Assembly: GCA_011800805.1 (NCBI GenBank) | Contig: MPNW01000024.1 | Span: 223,429-287,428 of the forward strand | DNA length: 64,000 bases | Reading direction: 5' to 3' | Source of the DNA: Hirudo medicinalis | Lineage: Eukaryota; Annelida; Clitellata; Hirudinida; Hirudinidae | Shown: positions 11,841 through 24,700 of the stretch, in pieces | How positions within the stretch are numbered: the first letter of the stretch is position 1 | Layout of the letters: each line of letters opens with the position of its first letter | Program-made: the position numbers and the translations under genes | Notes under the pieces: model-generated | The model's database searches: none | Told to the model about the DNA's origin: nothing | Seen by the model: the letters and a program-made list of their open reading frames with translations, nothing else

Positions 11841-12923
11841 TTATTTCCTTGACTTCAGGTAATCATTGAGGACATCCAAGGCTGGACTTTCCTTACCAAA
11901 ATCCTGTAAAGAAATAAAAAAAAGCATTATAAGATATTATATTTTTGCACTACCATGTCATCTGAATCAGACGAACGAGACTAAGCCAATCCTCATTTTA
12001 TTCAGAAGAGGGAGCATGGATTGTCATCATCTTCAGTAAATTTAGACGAGATGTCACAATTAATATTAAATAATCTATTGAATCAGACGAACGAGACTAA
12101 GCCAATCCTCATTTTATTTCAGAAGAGGGAGCATGTTTTGTCATCATCTCCAAGTTTACTACATCATTCTATGAACAATTGACTCAGACGAACGAGACTA
12201 AGCTAATCCTCATCTTATTTCAGAAGAGGGAGCATGGTTTGTCATCACTGTCAAACTCAAAAATCAACTCACCTTGATGACTACACAGCTGCATTTCACA
12301 ACCTTCCTTGGTTTGCCATCCTTGTCAATTTTGCAAAGACCAGCCCACTCACCCAATTTCTTTTTGTCATCAACCTATAAAATAATTTCATAATTTAAAG
12401 AAAGGCCATTTTGAAATTATCTTTAACAATAACTAGAAGCCAATGCAAACCTTGATCAAGTTGATTCCGTGTTCAGCACACAAAGCTTCGACCAGTCTTA
12501 TGTAGTTGGCTTCATTGCAGTCGTTGGCCAAAATGCAGAGAAGAGACTGCCTGCTGTCAAGAGCCTTGGCGCATTCGCGGGCACCTCTGGCAACACCGTT
12601 GTGAATGAGAGCAGTCTTCAAAACCTCCTGAATTGCCGTGTTCAGGTCCATGTTTCCAGATGCTCCTCCAGCTGGAGCTTGGGCAACAGGACTATCTTCA
12701 CTGAAAGTGGTTGTTTGAGAGTTTGTTGTGAGACTAATGAGCACGAGGAACATAAAATGAGAAAAAATCCACTTACCACTCAGCATCCGACATGGTTACA
12801 AATTTTCAACCTGCGATTATAATTATTTGATTCTTGTTATCCAAAATTCAATGGATATCTAAAATTACTACTACCGCAAACAACGACAAACCCACCTTCG
12901 CGACAACACGATGAAAAAGAAGG
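11841..12923 (-). CDS. RPS12: 40S ribosomal protein S12 (eS12)
   Basis: Small-subunit ribosomal protein eS12. Coding exons on the minus strand: 12793-12777 (MSDAE), 12700-12451, 12374-12273 and 11903-11841 (stop 11843-11841). Phases close to 143 aa, slightly longer than the usual ~132. Diagnostic blocks are [64 protein letters not shown] and a C-terminal LKSRK. A non-coding first exon is likely: a TOP-like tract at 12923-12913, donor AAG/GTGGGT at 12895, acceptor ATCGCAG at 12811, giving a leader that reaches the ATG at 12793. The last intron (12272-11904) carries three box C/D snoRNAs, as RPS12 introns do in vertebrates. Start chosen because MSDAE is followed by a consensus GTAAGT donor and the phase fits exon 2. 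Confidence 0.97.
11963..12036 (-). ncRNA. Box C/D snoRNA copy 1 (SNORD100-like) in RPS12 last intron
   Basis: Minus strand: box C AUGAUGA (12030-12024), D' CUGA (12005-12002), a C'-like AAUGAGG, box D CUGA (11970-11967), closed by a 5-bp stem CUGAA/UUCAG. The guide before D' (GCUCCCUCU) pairs with the conserved 18S rRNA segment AGAGGGAGC. The guide before D (AGUCUCGUUCGU) pairs perfectly with the conserved 18S segment ACGAACGAGACU. Human SNORD100, also hosted by RPS12, is recorded as guiding 18S G436, which as I recall lies in the first segment. Confidence 0.88.
12079..12153 (-). ncRNA. Box C/D snoRNA copy 2 (SNORD100-like) in RPS12 last intron
   Basis: Same order of boxes: C at 12147-12141, D' at 12122-12119, D at 12086-12083. 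Both guide stretches are identical to copy 1. The terminal stem differs in sequence from copy 1 but still pairs (UUGGA/UUCAA, one G-U), which argues for selection on structure. Confidence 0.87.
12180..12253 (-). ncRNA. Box C/D snoRNA copy 3 (SNORD100-like) in RPS12 last intron
   Basis: Box C GUGAUGA (12248-12242), D' at 12223-12220, D at 12187-12184. Guides match copies 1 and 2 except one C-to-U change outside the 18S-pairing part. The terminal stem is UUGAC/GUCAA, again a different but perfectly paired sequence. Confidence 0.87.
12913..12923 (-). promoter_or_regulatory. TOP-like pyrimidine tract at the presumed RPS12 transcription start
   Basis: Minus strand CCTTCTTTTTC, a terminal oligopyrimidine tract as expected at the cap site of ribosomal-protein mRNAs (mTOR/LARP1-controlled translation). 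It lies just upstream of the inferred non-coding exon 12922-12896. Confidence 0.6.
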
Positions 12924-13491
12924 ATGTATCGGAAGTATACAGCTTGGAGCAAGTCTCACAATATTTTTAAAAATGTTTTAACAACAAAAATATAAAAAAA
13001 ATAATATTACAATTTAGAAATAATATTTTACGATTTAATTTAAGTAACATTAAATACTAAATGTTAATCATTATTCAAATTATAAGTTTAAGGATTGATT
13101 AATCTAATCACAAAATTAATAATTTGTTGCACAAACGTTAGTTCTAAAGTAATAATTTTTTACTATCATTAGTTACCAGGCCGAAAGAAATTGCAAGTTA
13201 AAATACAAAAACAGTATAATGTCAGTATAATTTAATTTTTTGTAAACATTCTCTTAAAAAATTAAATGAAGTCATGTAAATCTGAGAAGTTCACATGCAG
13301 GAATGAACTGTGTTTTAGGCGATGTCTGTGAAGTGACTAGATTTAGTTTGACTCCGGGAGACTGTCGCTTGCGATGTGCTGCCAGGGGAGGATTATCTTT
13401 GTTTAAATCGTACACATAGTTTTTAAAAAATAGTGAGCTATAAGTGCTTTGGCCGACAGAGAGGTTAATTTTAAATCTCTCCTGGGAAATA
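12924..13491. other. Divergent intergenic spacer between RPS12 (-) and PLC-gamma (+)
   Basis: About 570 bases, AT-rich, no ORF. It should contain both promoters. A somewhat GC-richer patch at 13350-13400 lies upstream of the PLC-gamma ATG. No TATA box is convincing. Confidence 0.5.
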
Positions 13492-16400
13492 ATGAGTTTC
13501 GGTCAAAAAAGTTTGGGAATAAACTCTCTTGTTTCCTTGGAACAAGAGGGAATCCTTGGTGCTTTGGAACACGGTTGCATTATGACAAGATTTAAGCGTA
13601 AAACTGAAGATAAAAAACACTTCAGAATTAAACTAGAAACCAGAGAAATTATTTGGAACAGATCTAATGGATGTAGGACTGAAGGAGCTGGTTAGTCTAA
13701 TTTTAGAAGATAATTAGTTATGTCTTAGTTTTGCTCTGATGTCAACCAATTGATGTACAATTAAACAAAATCAATTCCAAAACATCATTATAACCATCAA
13801 ATTTTTGGATCCAAGCTTATATAGTGTATTTTGTTTCATTTTTTCTACTGGATGAAAGGCACTTTTCCAATATTGATAGCATTGTTGAAGATTCTTGGAG
13901 ATCAATTTTCTTTCAATAAACCATTTATTCAGAAATAACATTTAACATTCTAGACTTTGATGCTTTCATTTGAAAAATCATATTTCTTTATGACCAATAT
14001 ATTTGTTTTTTGCAACCTAATTGCACTTGAAAATTTATTTCATGTGTAAATTCATTATATTAAAGACAGATTAAAATAAAGATACCAAGCTAGTAATAAC
14101 ACTGCTAATTTAAATGATTTGTTTTTGTAGTTGACTTGAGAGAAGTCAGAGAAATTAGGAAAGGGAAATTGTCTAGGGACTTTGAGGGACGTGGAGAGGA
14201 ATTCATGAAACTTGATTTCAACCTGTGTCTGGTGATCTTTTATGGAAATAAATTTGTTCTCAAAACACTCTCTCTTTACAGTTGGTATTCCTTTATTACA
14301 ATTAGTAAAATTAGTTTAAATTTAATTATATAACAAATGTCATTGGAATTGCCCTTTTTTTAGGTCAAACTGAATGAGTTTTATGGTGACAGAATTTATG
14401 ATGTAACTATTTAGATTTAGTTAAGATTTTAATCTTTGAATTTTGTTTTGACATTTGGGTTGATTGTATTGTTTTTTGGAGGGGCCTGCCTGTGCCACAT
14501 TAATAATAACAATAATAAAAAGATAATAGTTATTGGCTGTTGGCCTGAATTCCAAATTTGTGAGATTTATCATTTAATGATAAAATCATTTATATTTTTA
14601 AAGATATCAAATTTTCAGTAAGATTTATGAACTGTAATATTGCTTTCTTGTCTTGTTTAAAATGAATATTATAATTACTTTGTTGCAATAGTTTTTTTTA
14701 TCATTTTAGCCCAATAAATAATTTCAAATAATATCTTGGATAAATAATTTATTCACTGGATCTTTTTGTTTGCCCTCATAGTAGTCAAATACAGAGTAGA
14801 TTGTGACCACATTTCTTTTGCCTATTATTTTTAGTGATTTGAATAAATAATGCACCTAGAATCAATTCTAAATTGTTACGGGGTCTAAATTTGGAGTTTT
14901 TACCTTGATTTGATTGCGGTTGTAATGCAACTGAAAGATGGCAGCTTAGGAAGGTGTTGTTGATTATGATGTTTATGAAAATGTAATAGTTAAATCAATT
15001 ATTATTTTAGAATTGCTTGAATTGTCATCATGATTGTCTAACTAGATTTATTTTCTTATTATATTTATTACAAATTATATAAGTACAATAATTATGATCC
15101 ATGCAATCCCTTTGCTTTGACCCTTCATTGCAAGCAATGTGGTTATTCATTAGATATCAACCAGTGAATGAGTTTTTGTAGTTTGCACTTGTACTCAGAA
15201 GGTGCTCATCTGGGCACTCATCCATGGGCTTTGTTTGCCCCTTTCTGTTTGCTTTTCCTGTCCTGGTGCCAATTCCAGGTCCAAGACCATCCACAAGTGG
15301 AAAACTCCATGGACTCCTGTTCTTTTGTGATGGTTCAAGCTATTGCAATCATAATTAAACCAAACACTTGTTTGTTTGGGTCTATTTGCCTTTAGGTGCA
15401 CCATAACCTGTTGCATGCATGCAATGCATTATCTATCAAATGTTGCATTCTCATCTTGTATGAACTTTTGCATATTTATCTTTCCCTAAGGCACAACCTC
15501 ATTATTATGTATTACGTTTGAATCTAATCTACTGATTCTAATACTATTGATTCCCAACATTTTTAGATGTTGCTAAACCATTTCATATTTAGAATTATGC
15601 CCTCTCAATTGAGCTATCTATTGCACCAGTGTATTCCATTAATTTGTCATTTGTGATTATCATGGAATCCATTTATGTATTGTTTGTTTCATTTATTATT
15701 TCTTTGACATTTGGCCTTTTTACCCATTGATGAGTATTGATTGCATAATATCATATCATATTTTTTTTATCCGATTAATTTTTTCAAAACATATTTCCTA
15801 ATTGAATACTTGAATGATTTTGCCGAGCAAATAGGATTCGAGCTCCTCTATTTATGCGAATTAAGATTTGCTGAGCAACGAATCATCTAATTTCTACTAA
15901 TTGGTTTTAGAAAAATGTCCACTGGGTGCTGCAGATTTGATTTAATTCAGTTATTTTATATATCGAAGAAAATGTTTTCTCACAAATGTATTGGCACCGT
16001 GCACTTATTCTCCAGCCTCCATAGGAAGCTGGTTGCACCAAGAATAGTGAGATTGAAAAGGAGAGGGAGAGGTTCAGGCTTTATTGAATTTCACTTTTGT
16101 GTTCTGTTACACCTTCATGTTTGATAGATGGAGGAGGCTGACTTTGATCTCATCCATCTTGGCCTTTGGCTTGGGGCCATACATAATTTCATTTGTTAAA
16201 AACAGCATTTAATTGATATTAATGATATGCATTGATAATATTGACATCATGTGTCATAACTACATAGAATTATTATTGAAATGTTGAGGTTGTTTATGCC
16301 TGTTAATACATTATAGATGTTAGCACTTGTTCTTAATTTTTTATTTTGACTCCCATAACTCAAGTTCAAACATTTCTGATTGGCTATTTTTTTTATTGTT

Positions 16401-18544
16401 ATTGCGGATGTAAATACTAACAATAATAAGTAATTAAATGTTTAATGAGATATTTATGCACATTTTGTTTTATGATATTGATCAATTTTTACCAGAAGTA
16501 TTAGTTCAAAAATACATTTTGGCCAGGGTTTCTGCATATTAGCTGGATGTTGAGGAACTTCTACTTAGTAATTATTATTTCTGCATCTCTAATTATGAAG
16601 GGTCTGATTGGTTTACATATTCTCTATCAAGTAATATCTGACTCCTACTTAACCTAGATTTGTGAACAAGGAGCATTTCCACTAGAGTAGTTTGAAGACT
16701 GTAACTTAAGGATTAATTAAAAATAATCTGGATCTTTGACCTGGAGCCATAACAAAGATAAAGAAATAAACAAGCATTTATTGATAAGCTGTTTGATCCA
16801 GCATGACTCAAATCCAAATTGTTAATGATTTAAATTAAGTAAATATATATATTTTTATTCTTTTTTATTCTCTCGATATTCAGTACCCTTAGCCCCAGAT
16901 TATGAGAAGTGGATGAAGTGTCTTCCTCGACTCATCCATGATACTAAAAATTCCAGCACCCCGCTACAAATAGAGAGGTTTGACTTTATTTTTTATGGAT
17001 TTGTTTTTATGTTCCATAAATTTTGAGAATTTATTTGCAAAGGCTTCTTTCTAAGAAGTTAAAATTAATCAAAAAGAGTAACTTCCACAAAATGTTTCTA
17101 TTGTTGATTTTTAAATGTTTCATCAAAATGTTTAAGAAAATGTTTGGTGATGCTCACAATTCACAAAGCACTAGTTTTCAGTTTGTCTACGGAAAGTCTT
17201 GATGTTCAAAGCACTAGTGATTGCATGATTTGTGTTTTTGCATCTAAAATTTAATTGTTATAACTTTTCTTGAGAAAGAACTTTGTTTGAGCTAGTTTGT
17301 ATTCTTTCTTGTAAGCCAGTTCTAGACTTTTTGGATTCTTTTTGTGAGCTTAGAACATTTAGAACATGTCTCTAAGACAATGATTGTATTTATCGGATAT
17401 TATTTACTGACTTATAAGTATTTAACGTTCTGCAATTGGATTGGAATGATGTCAGCCAACATGCTAAGATGAAATAAATGTTGTGACATAACATTGCAGC
17501 ATCTATAGTCTTTATAGTCTTTATTTTTATCTTTTAAGTATTTCCTCTATGTACAATTTTGGACTTTAATCTCTTCCTGGAATTGGATGAAGTGTTTTGC
17601 ATTTATTTATTGCCTGACACTGAGTGGGTGTTTGAAATTCAATTTGAATTTGGTGACTGGCTTCGGAAGCTAATCACTACGGAATAAATGCGTGCTTGTG
17701 ATTAGTAAATGTTAAGCTCTTACTCTTGCTGTAAGCAACAACGATAATGAAGACGTATTAATGTATTTCATTCATAAAAACAAAAACGGAATCTGTAACG
17801 GAACAAATAACAAGCATCAATCCATTTCGGTGCCTGGATCAGTATTTTGAAAACATGACAGCTAATATTCTTTGCAAAAACAACTAAATAAACATGACAA
17901 ATTAATCATGGGTCCAACACGTGACAGTTATATATACTGGTTTTTTGCTTTTTTTGCTTCAATTTTTCAGAAATACACAAAAACTCTAGGAGTGCCAATT
18001 CTGAATCTTGGAATATATGTTCTTTATAAAGTTCTGAATATATGAATTAATAAATTGACAGATAATTGTTGTATGAACACGAGCCTCTAACGCTTAAGCC
18101 TCGTTCAAAGGTTTTAATTGACAATGTTTAAAAAAAGCTATTTTATCCATAGGTATTACTGAAGAAATATTCCATATTATGACTTATTAATTAGTCATGT
18201 CACAAAGCTTAAGTGGTTGATGTAAAAGCTGACGTTCATTGTACCTTTTAAAAATGTAATCACCCACCTTGTGTTGGTGATTGCATGGTCGGCAAGGATC
18301 ATCAGATAATGCATGTGATGGCAGGCTGTCCATATAATTGACCCTGGGTGGGCGTTATCTATTGGAAAAGCAGTAAACAAAAAAAAACCCAGTGGGCATT
18401 TGATGGAGATGAACCAAATTCAGGACGGTTGTAATTTGGGAGTGGATGGAGTTGTCTTCTGGAGGAATATACAGTGCAGAGAGATGTTCAACCAAGCTCC
18501 TGCCTTATTGGGAATAGGAGTACTTAGAAAAGTGGCAAATTCAT

Positions 18545-18599
<55 letters not shown>

Positions 18600-19335
18600 A
18601 TATTATTATTGTTGTTTTTATGTTTAATATCTTTCGCATTTAGCCCGCTTCATGATTATCATTTAACATCATGATTTATCTTGAGTTGTTCATGTATGAG
18701 AAAGGAGGAAAGATTATCTTGGCCTCAGAATTATGTAATTTGGATTCTCATTTACGGTTGAAACATGTCCAGATGTCCAGTAGACATTCAACAATTTCTT
18801 CCAATTTGGACAAAGTTTTGTGGACTTCTAAGTTGTTGTTTGTATTGAACAGCCCTGAAATCTGCGCAGAATTTTATTCAAGAACCTGATCCATTTTAAT
18901 CTCCTTCAGATTAATTTTTTAATGAAATCAAACCCTCAATGTTTTTATGCATGACAATTTCAAGCTAGTTGTCCTCAAACAATAAAATTTAAATCCATTT
19001 TAATAGGAACTTTTCAATGCTTGTATTTACCATTATTCTATTTTAAATAAAAGCACTGATATTTTTTGGCAATTTCACATTACTTGGTTTTTCTTTGTTG
19101 TGATTTAAGAATAAATCATATTAAAAATCAGCTTATTAAATAAATAAGCAGCATAATTTGTTATTATAACCTCTAACACATTGCATCTTGCATTTTTGAT
19201 TTGTACATTGAAAATGATGCAGGAAGAAACTATTGGGTGGTTTTATTATTAGAGCATAGGAAAAACCAATTTGGCACTTCTTCGATTCTTGTTTATCTCA
19301 CCATCTGAATGCAATTAATAACTGGCCAGTTTATT

Positions 19336-19372
<37 letters not shown>

Positions 19373-21309
19373 GCATGCATTCTGTCTTCAAGCAATGAAT
19401 TGTATAGTAATCTCGTAGTCACGTATTTCGAGGCTAAGTTTACAAAAGCCATTATGCTATGGCATCTAGTGCTAGGCTGCTTCCTCATGTTTAATTACCA
19501 GCATGACATTAAGATAATATTGTCCTTTTTTTAGCATTAAATTTTACTAAACACCTAAATATGCATTACTTTTGTTCATTTTTACTTAGTAATTAGTTTA
19601 CTTTATTATCAAATAATAGATGGCTCAGAAAAGAATATTACAAGATGGAGAGAAATGATTCGTTAGTGAATTAATTGTTAATTGTGGAATTGTTATTTCA
19701 ATTATTTCTGAATTTATGAGCCTATAAAATAAATGTGTATTTGCAGTGTGCTTAAATATATAGGTGAAATTATTGAATACCAATTACAGCATTTGCATGA
19801 GAGATTTGAAGTTGTGGCTGATGCAGATAAACTTGAAATTGTCCAACAGTAAAATAAAAGACCTGTACCAAGTAATTATACTTCACTTAAAGATTTTTTG
19901 TTGTGAATGTTACTTGTTAATCTTGTTTTGGAGATGATGTGCTTATGTATTTCTATTTTGTGAGTCAATAATTTTAAGAACACAATATATTTGATCAACA
20001 CAGGACTGTAAATAATAATACCATGCAATGTTAGGCTGGTATTTCTGACAACTTGCGTATTTAAATTGTTATGAGAACATTCAATTTAGCAAAGAATTAT
20101 CTCTTCCATCTTAACAATAGGAGGTGGACCCAGAGTGGAAGGACCTGAACTTTGAGGGATTCAAAGCTTTTTATCAGAAACTCCTGCTTCTGGTGAGTAA
20201 AAATTGTCAGTTTGGATGAGCGAAACAGTTGATTCACTGGATGAGTTTGTGATTAGAAACTTAGATTAGGAGAACTGATGAGCTGACAGCTAGATTTGTA
20301 AAGCTTCTGATTTTTTCTGTCGGTTGTTCGCTCTTTGCCTCATAACGACGCGCGATTTGATTGTCTCGATGACTTCAGCAAGAGATGATGACTTCAGCAA
20401 GAGACGGTCTGTGTTCTGTTGTGCACCAGACGGGGTAAAAAATGTTTCAGGATCTGTCGGTTTTAGAAAATTTTGTTCGCAGAATGTTTTTGACCCGTTG
20501 ATTGTTGAAGTGCAGTGTGATGATCTCATGGATTAAGTATCTGTGACTGACCAATTCGAGGAGCTATTTAATCGAAGCTTGAATTGATTTAATTTTTTTA
20601 ATTTTTCTAACACTTACAAATTTACTTGAATTCATCTCTTTTCCACAAGAATATGCCAGATCTTCTTCACCAGTACATCCAGAGGAAGTAAGATTGTTTT
20701 GATACATTTAGCTGACCTTAAAAATTGCTTGATGGTCTGTAATTTAGCATTTATTGTGTAAATTAGCTTTGTTGTTTAGTATTTAAATTTCCTGTTTGTT
20801 TACAAGTATCCCTAATAACTCAAAATAACTTGTTCTCCTCATTCTTGTAATCATTACCATCATCATCATCGTCGTCGTCGTCGTCATCGTCATCGTCATC
20901 ATCATCATCATTATCATCATCATCATCAACATGATTATTTCTTATGAATTGCATTTCAGAAGCATGATTAAGCTTGAGGATTTCAAAGACTTCATGATCT
21001 CAGAACAAAAGGCAAGTCTTTTTCATGGTCTCCGCACTTTCAACGATGTCGTTCCTACAAACTTGCATAACTCCTAAATTCCAAGGCATTTCTAACTGTC
21101 AATAAATCAATGTTCATTCTTTTGTAATTATTAACGACTTTGTTGTTAAGCAACCTTAGTGATAAGCCGTTCATCACAGGAGCAGATTTGTGTGGACCTG
21201 GAGGTGGCAAAGAAGATGATGACAGATTATCTGGACAACCCTTATGGACAGCCACAAAATCATTTCACCATCTCAGAGGTCTGTAACACCTGCATCTTGT
21301 TTATTGTAG

Positions 21310-21341
<32 letters not shown>

Positions 21342-21735
21342 CCATAGGTGATAGATGCATGCACATTCTTATGCCTGAAATACAAAAATGTCATCTTACC
21401 ACAAGGTTCATTAATTTTGTTGTCGTTGCAGTTTTGCGACTACCTATTTTCCAAGAGCAATTGCATCTTCAACGAGATGCACTATGCAGTCATACAAGAC
21501 ATGGATCATCCTCTGACTCATTATTGGATAGCATCTTCTCATAACACGTTCGCATCCACTCACGTGATCGAAACCACTCAGTCATTATGCAGTCATTACA
21601 TAATTGACTTCATGCCATGGATGCCCTCATAATGTAGAATCGATCGTTCAATACTGTGGTCTATTTACACTAATGTCTCCATTAGTATTTTTGTCGTTTC
21701 ATCATCATTGTCGCTACCATCCACAACCACCACCA

Positions 21736-21780
<45 letters not shown>

Positions 21781-24700
21781 GCCATCATCATCGTCGACAT
21801 CATTGTCATCATCCAGGTACCTCACTGGAGATCAGATAAAGAGTGAGTCGTCAACCGATGCTTATGCAAGAGTTCTCAGAATGGGCTGCAGATGCATAGA
21901 ATGTATGTTTGAATTCCCTTCTGTTGTCACGATGTAATCATGTGATTGTACACATGTTGAAGTGGATAATGGTGATGACAGTTGTTTGTAATAATGAAGA
22001 TGATGGTAGTGATGATGATATGATTGATGATGATAAAAAGGATGATCATGATGACGGCTGTGGCGATGATGACAGTGGTGATGATACGATTAATGATGAT
22101 GACGGCTGTGGCGATGATGAGGTTCTTCCTGAAATTCAGTGGATTGTTGGGACGGTCCTGATGGCTACCCTCACATCTTCCATGGACACACCCTCACCAC
22201 CAAGATCAGATTCATGGATGTCCTCAAGACCATCAAGGAACATGCTTGGGTCGCTTCAGAGTTTGTGAATTTTTTTTGCATTTATCTTATTTAATTACCT
22301 ATTTAATAATGATTCATCACTTCTATTGCATTATTCTATTGTTATTGAGCTATTACAACATTGTGGTCCTTGTACATGGCCATTCCATTGTTCCTCTAGA
22401 TTTCCACTGATACTGTCGATAGAGAACCACTGCACCATACCACAGCAGAGGAACATGGCCACGGCTTTCAAGGACATCTTCGGTGATGACCTCCTGACCG
22501 AATCTCTCTCTGCCAACTCCAATGTCATGCCCTCTCCGAACAAAATGAAGAGGAAGATCATAATCAAGGTATAATAAAAGAGATGAATGTTACATGGTGC
22601 TAGAGATAATGGCTTAGAAATGATTGACTTTAGCAACCACCATTGATAAGATAACGTGATGGTAATGTTAAAACTATAAATGTATAACTGTTATGTTATT
22701 CATTATCGTTATGATATTATGATTATGATTGCGATAATCTTTGGCCTATGAAGATTAAGAAGGTCTGTGCCGTTTATTATTAAGCTTAACTATTTTCCTC
22801 TGCAGCACAAAAAGCTGCCTGAGGGTGACACGTCCGGCATGGTCAAATCGGACGAAGGTGAGTTGGGAAATGCACGACATGGACATTAAATTAAGCTTTA
22901 GAACGTCACAATGTCAACACTTAATTTCAACACCAGCAGTTGTTGTCGTGCTTAGATCATTTCTCACTTTAAAAAGTAAACAATATTCATCGTGAGTGCA
23001 TCGTGAGTGCATTGTGAATGCATTGTGAATGCATTGTGAGAACCAAAAACATTTTCTAGTCAGGGGAAGTCATTTCTTTTTTTTTCTCTTTTTGAGTTAA
23101 TCAATCAAAATGATTCACAGGGTTTTTTGGTCACAACTTGGTTTTAGTCCTCATTTAGAAATTGAATGCAATGTAGGGTTTGTTTATTTAAAGTTAATGA
23201 TTTCATTTTGCTTTTACAGTCAGCTTGACTGAAACTGTTTTGGCAAATTCGGTGAAGAATGGAATCCTGTACATGCAAGATCCCATTGACAATGTTATTA
23301 TTATTTTTTAGATGTTTTTTTTTTATAATGTAACAAAAACAAAACATTTCTGTTTGAAATAACAAAGGAGTAGATATTTCAATTATGTGCTTATTTCCTC
23401 TTCAGAAATGGCAGCCTCATTTCTTCATGTTGACCCATACAAAACTGCATTACACCGAGCAGACGGAAAAGCCCGAGGACGAGACTCAGGAGGCAGACGA
23501 CTGCAATGATGAAGATCTCAACCAACCGCTCTGTCCCAACTCGGTCAGTGCGGATGTTCACGATGCTCCTTATGATTCTCTCTCATAAAATGTCTTTTAT
23601 TTTATTTCATCGTAACGACTGCTATTTTTTCCCATTACCACATTGCCTTCATCACCTCTATCACATTTTCTGCATCTTATTTTATTTCGACAGAAGCCGA
23701 AGAATGAAATGCATTTTTCTGAGAAGTGGTTCCACAGGAAACTGCCGGGAGGAAGACAAGAGGCAGAGAGACTCCTGAGGGAGTTTTCTGACCTCGGAGA
23801 TGGAACATTCCTTGTAAGGGAAAGTGAAACCTTTGTTGGGGATTTCAGCCTTTCTTTCTGGTGAGTGTAGATTGTTGTTATTGTTATTATTTATTATTAT
23901 TGTTATTATTATTATTATTATTATGTTATTATTATTGTTTATGATTATGTCTAATGCATATTAATAATGTGTATTAGTAAGCCATTTGATATTTGTTTGA
24001 ATTGATTTTTTTCTCTCATATCAAATGTACCTTATAAATGTTAACAAAAGTTTGTTCCACCGATATTATACTTTTTATTTTATATTCAAGGCTAATGACT
24101 TTTCAGTGATCTTCTTCAATATATAAACAATATAATGTGCATTTGTCCAGTGTTTCTAAATTTAACACAGGAGGCAAGGTCAGTCAAATCACTGTCGAAT
24201 CAGATCAAAGCACGAGAGAGGCAAGCTCATGTACTACCTGATCGAGCCGAAATTGTTTGACAGCCTCTACAACCTCATCAGCTATTATAGGCAGAATCCA
24301 CTCAAGAGTTATAACTTCAATCAGATTCTCAACGAGCCAGTACCTCAGCCTGAATCCCACAGGGACAAGGAGTGAGCTCTAAGATTTTTTCTTGATGAGT
24401 ATTAGCCCTAACTCTAATTGCATCGATTGACCACTGGCTGGTAATCTGTTCTAAACCCACCAATGATTAACATCATTGTCAGGTGGTACTATGAGAGGCT
24501 GAGCAGAGAAGACGCGGAGGACAAGTTGTCTCGAATCCACCAGGATGGAGTATTTTTAGTGAGGAGGAGGCTACCAAGCTCCAGGGATCCTGATCCCTCC
24601 CAATATGCCATCTCATTCAGGTATGTGCCTTGATATGCATGATGCCTCATTATTGATAGGGTCACTTAACAGTAGAATGATGTGATAAAGATGATATAAT

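Noticed and set aside
15168..15416. Overlapping ORFs on both strands in PLC-gamma intron 2
   Set aside because: Open on both strands with no motif or splice signals; likely chance in a locally less AT-rich stretch.
18400..18627. ORF ending in a long His run
   Set aside because: Translation of a (CAT)n microsatellite in an intron.
20852..20935. Direct-repeat region considered as a CRISPR-like array
   Set aside because: Simple triplet repeat without spacers in a eukaryotic intron.
21909..22268. Asp-rich ORF running into a PLC-gamma exon
   Set aside because: The Asp run is a (GAT)n intronic repeat and the exon part is read in the wrong frame.
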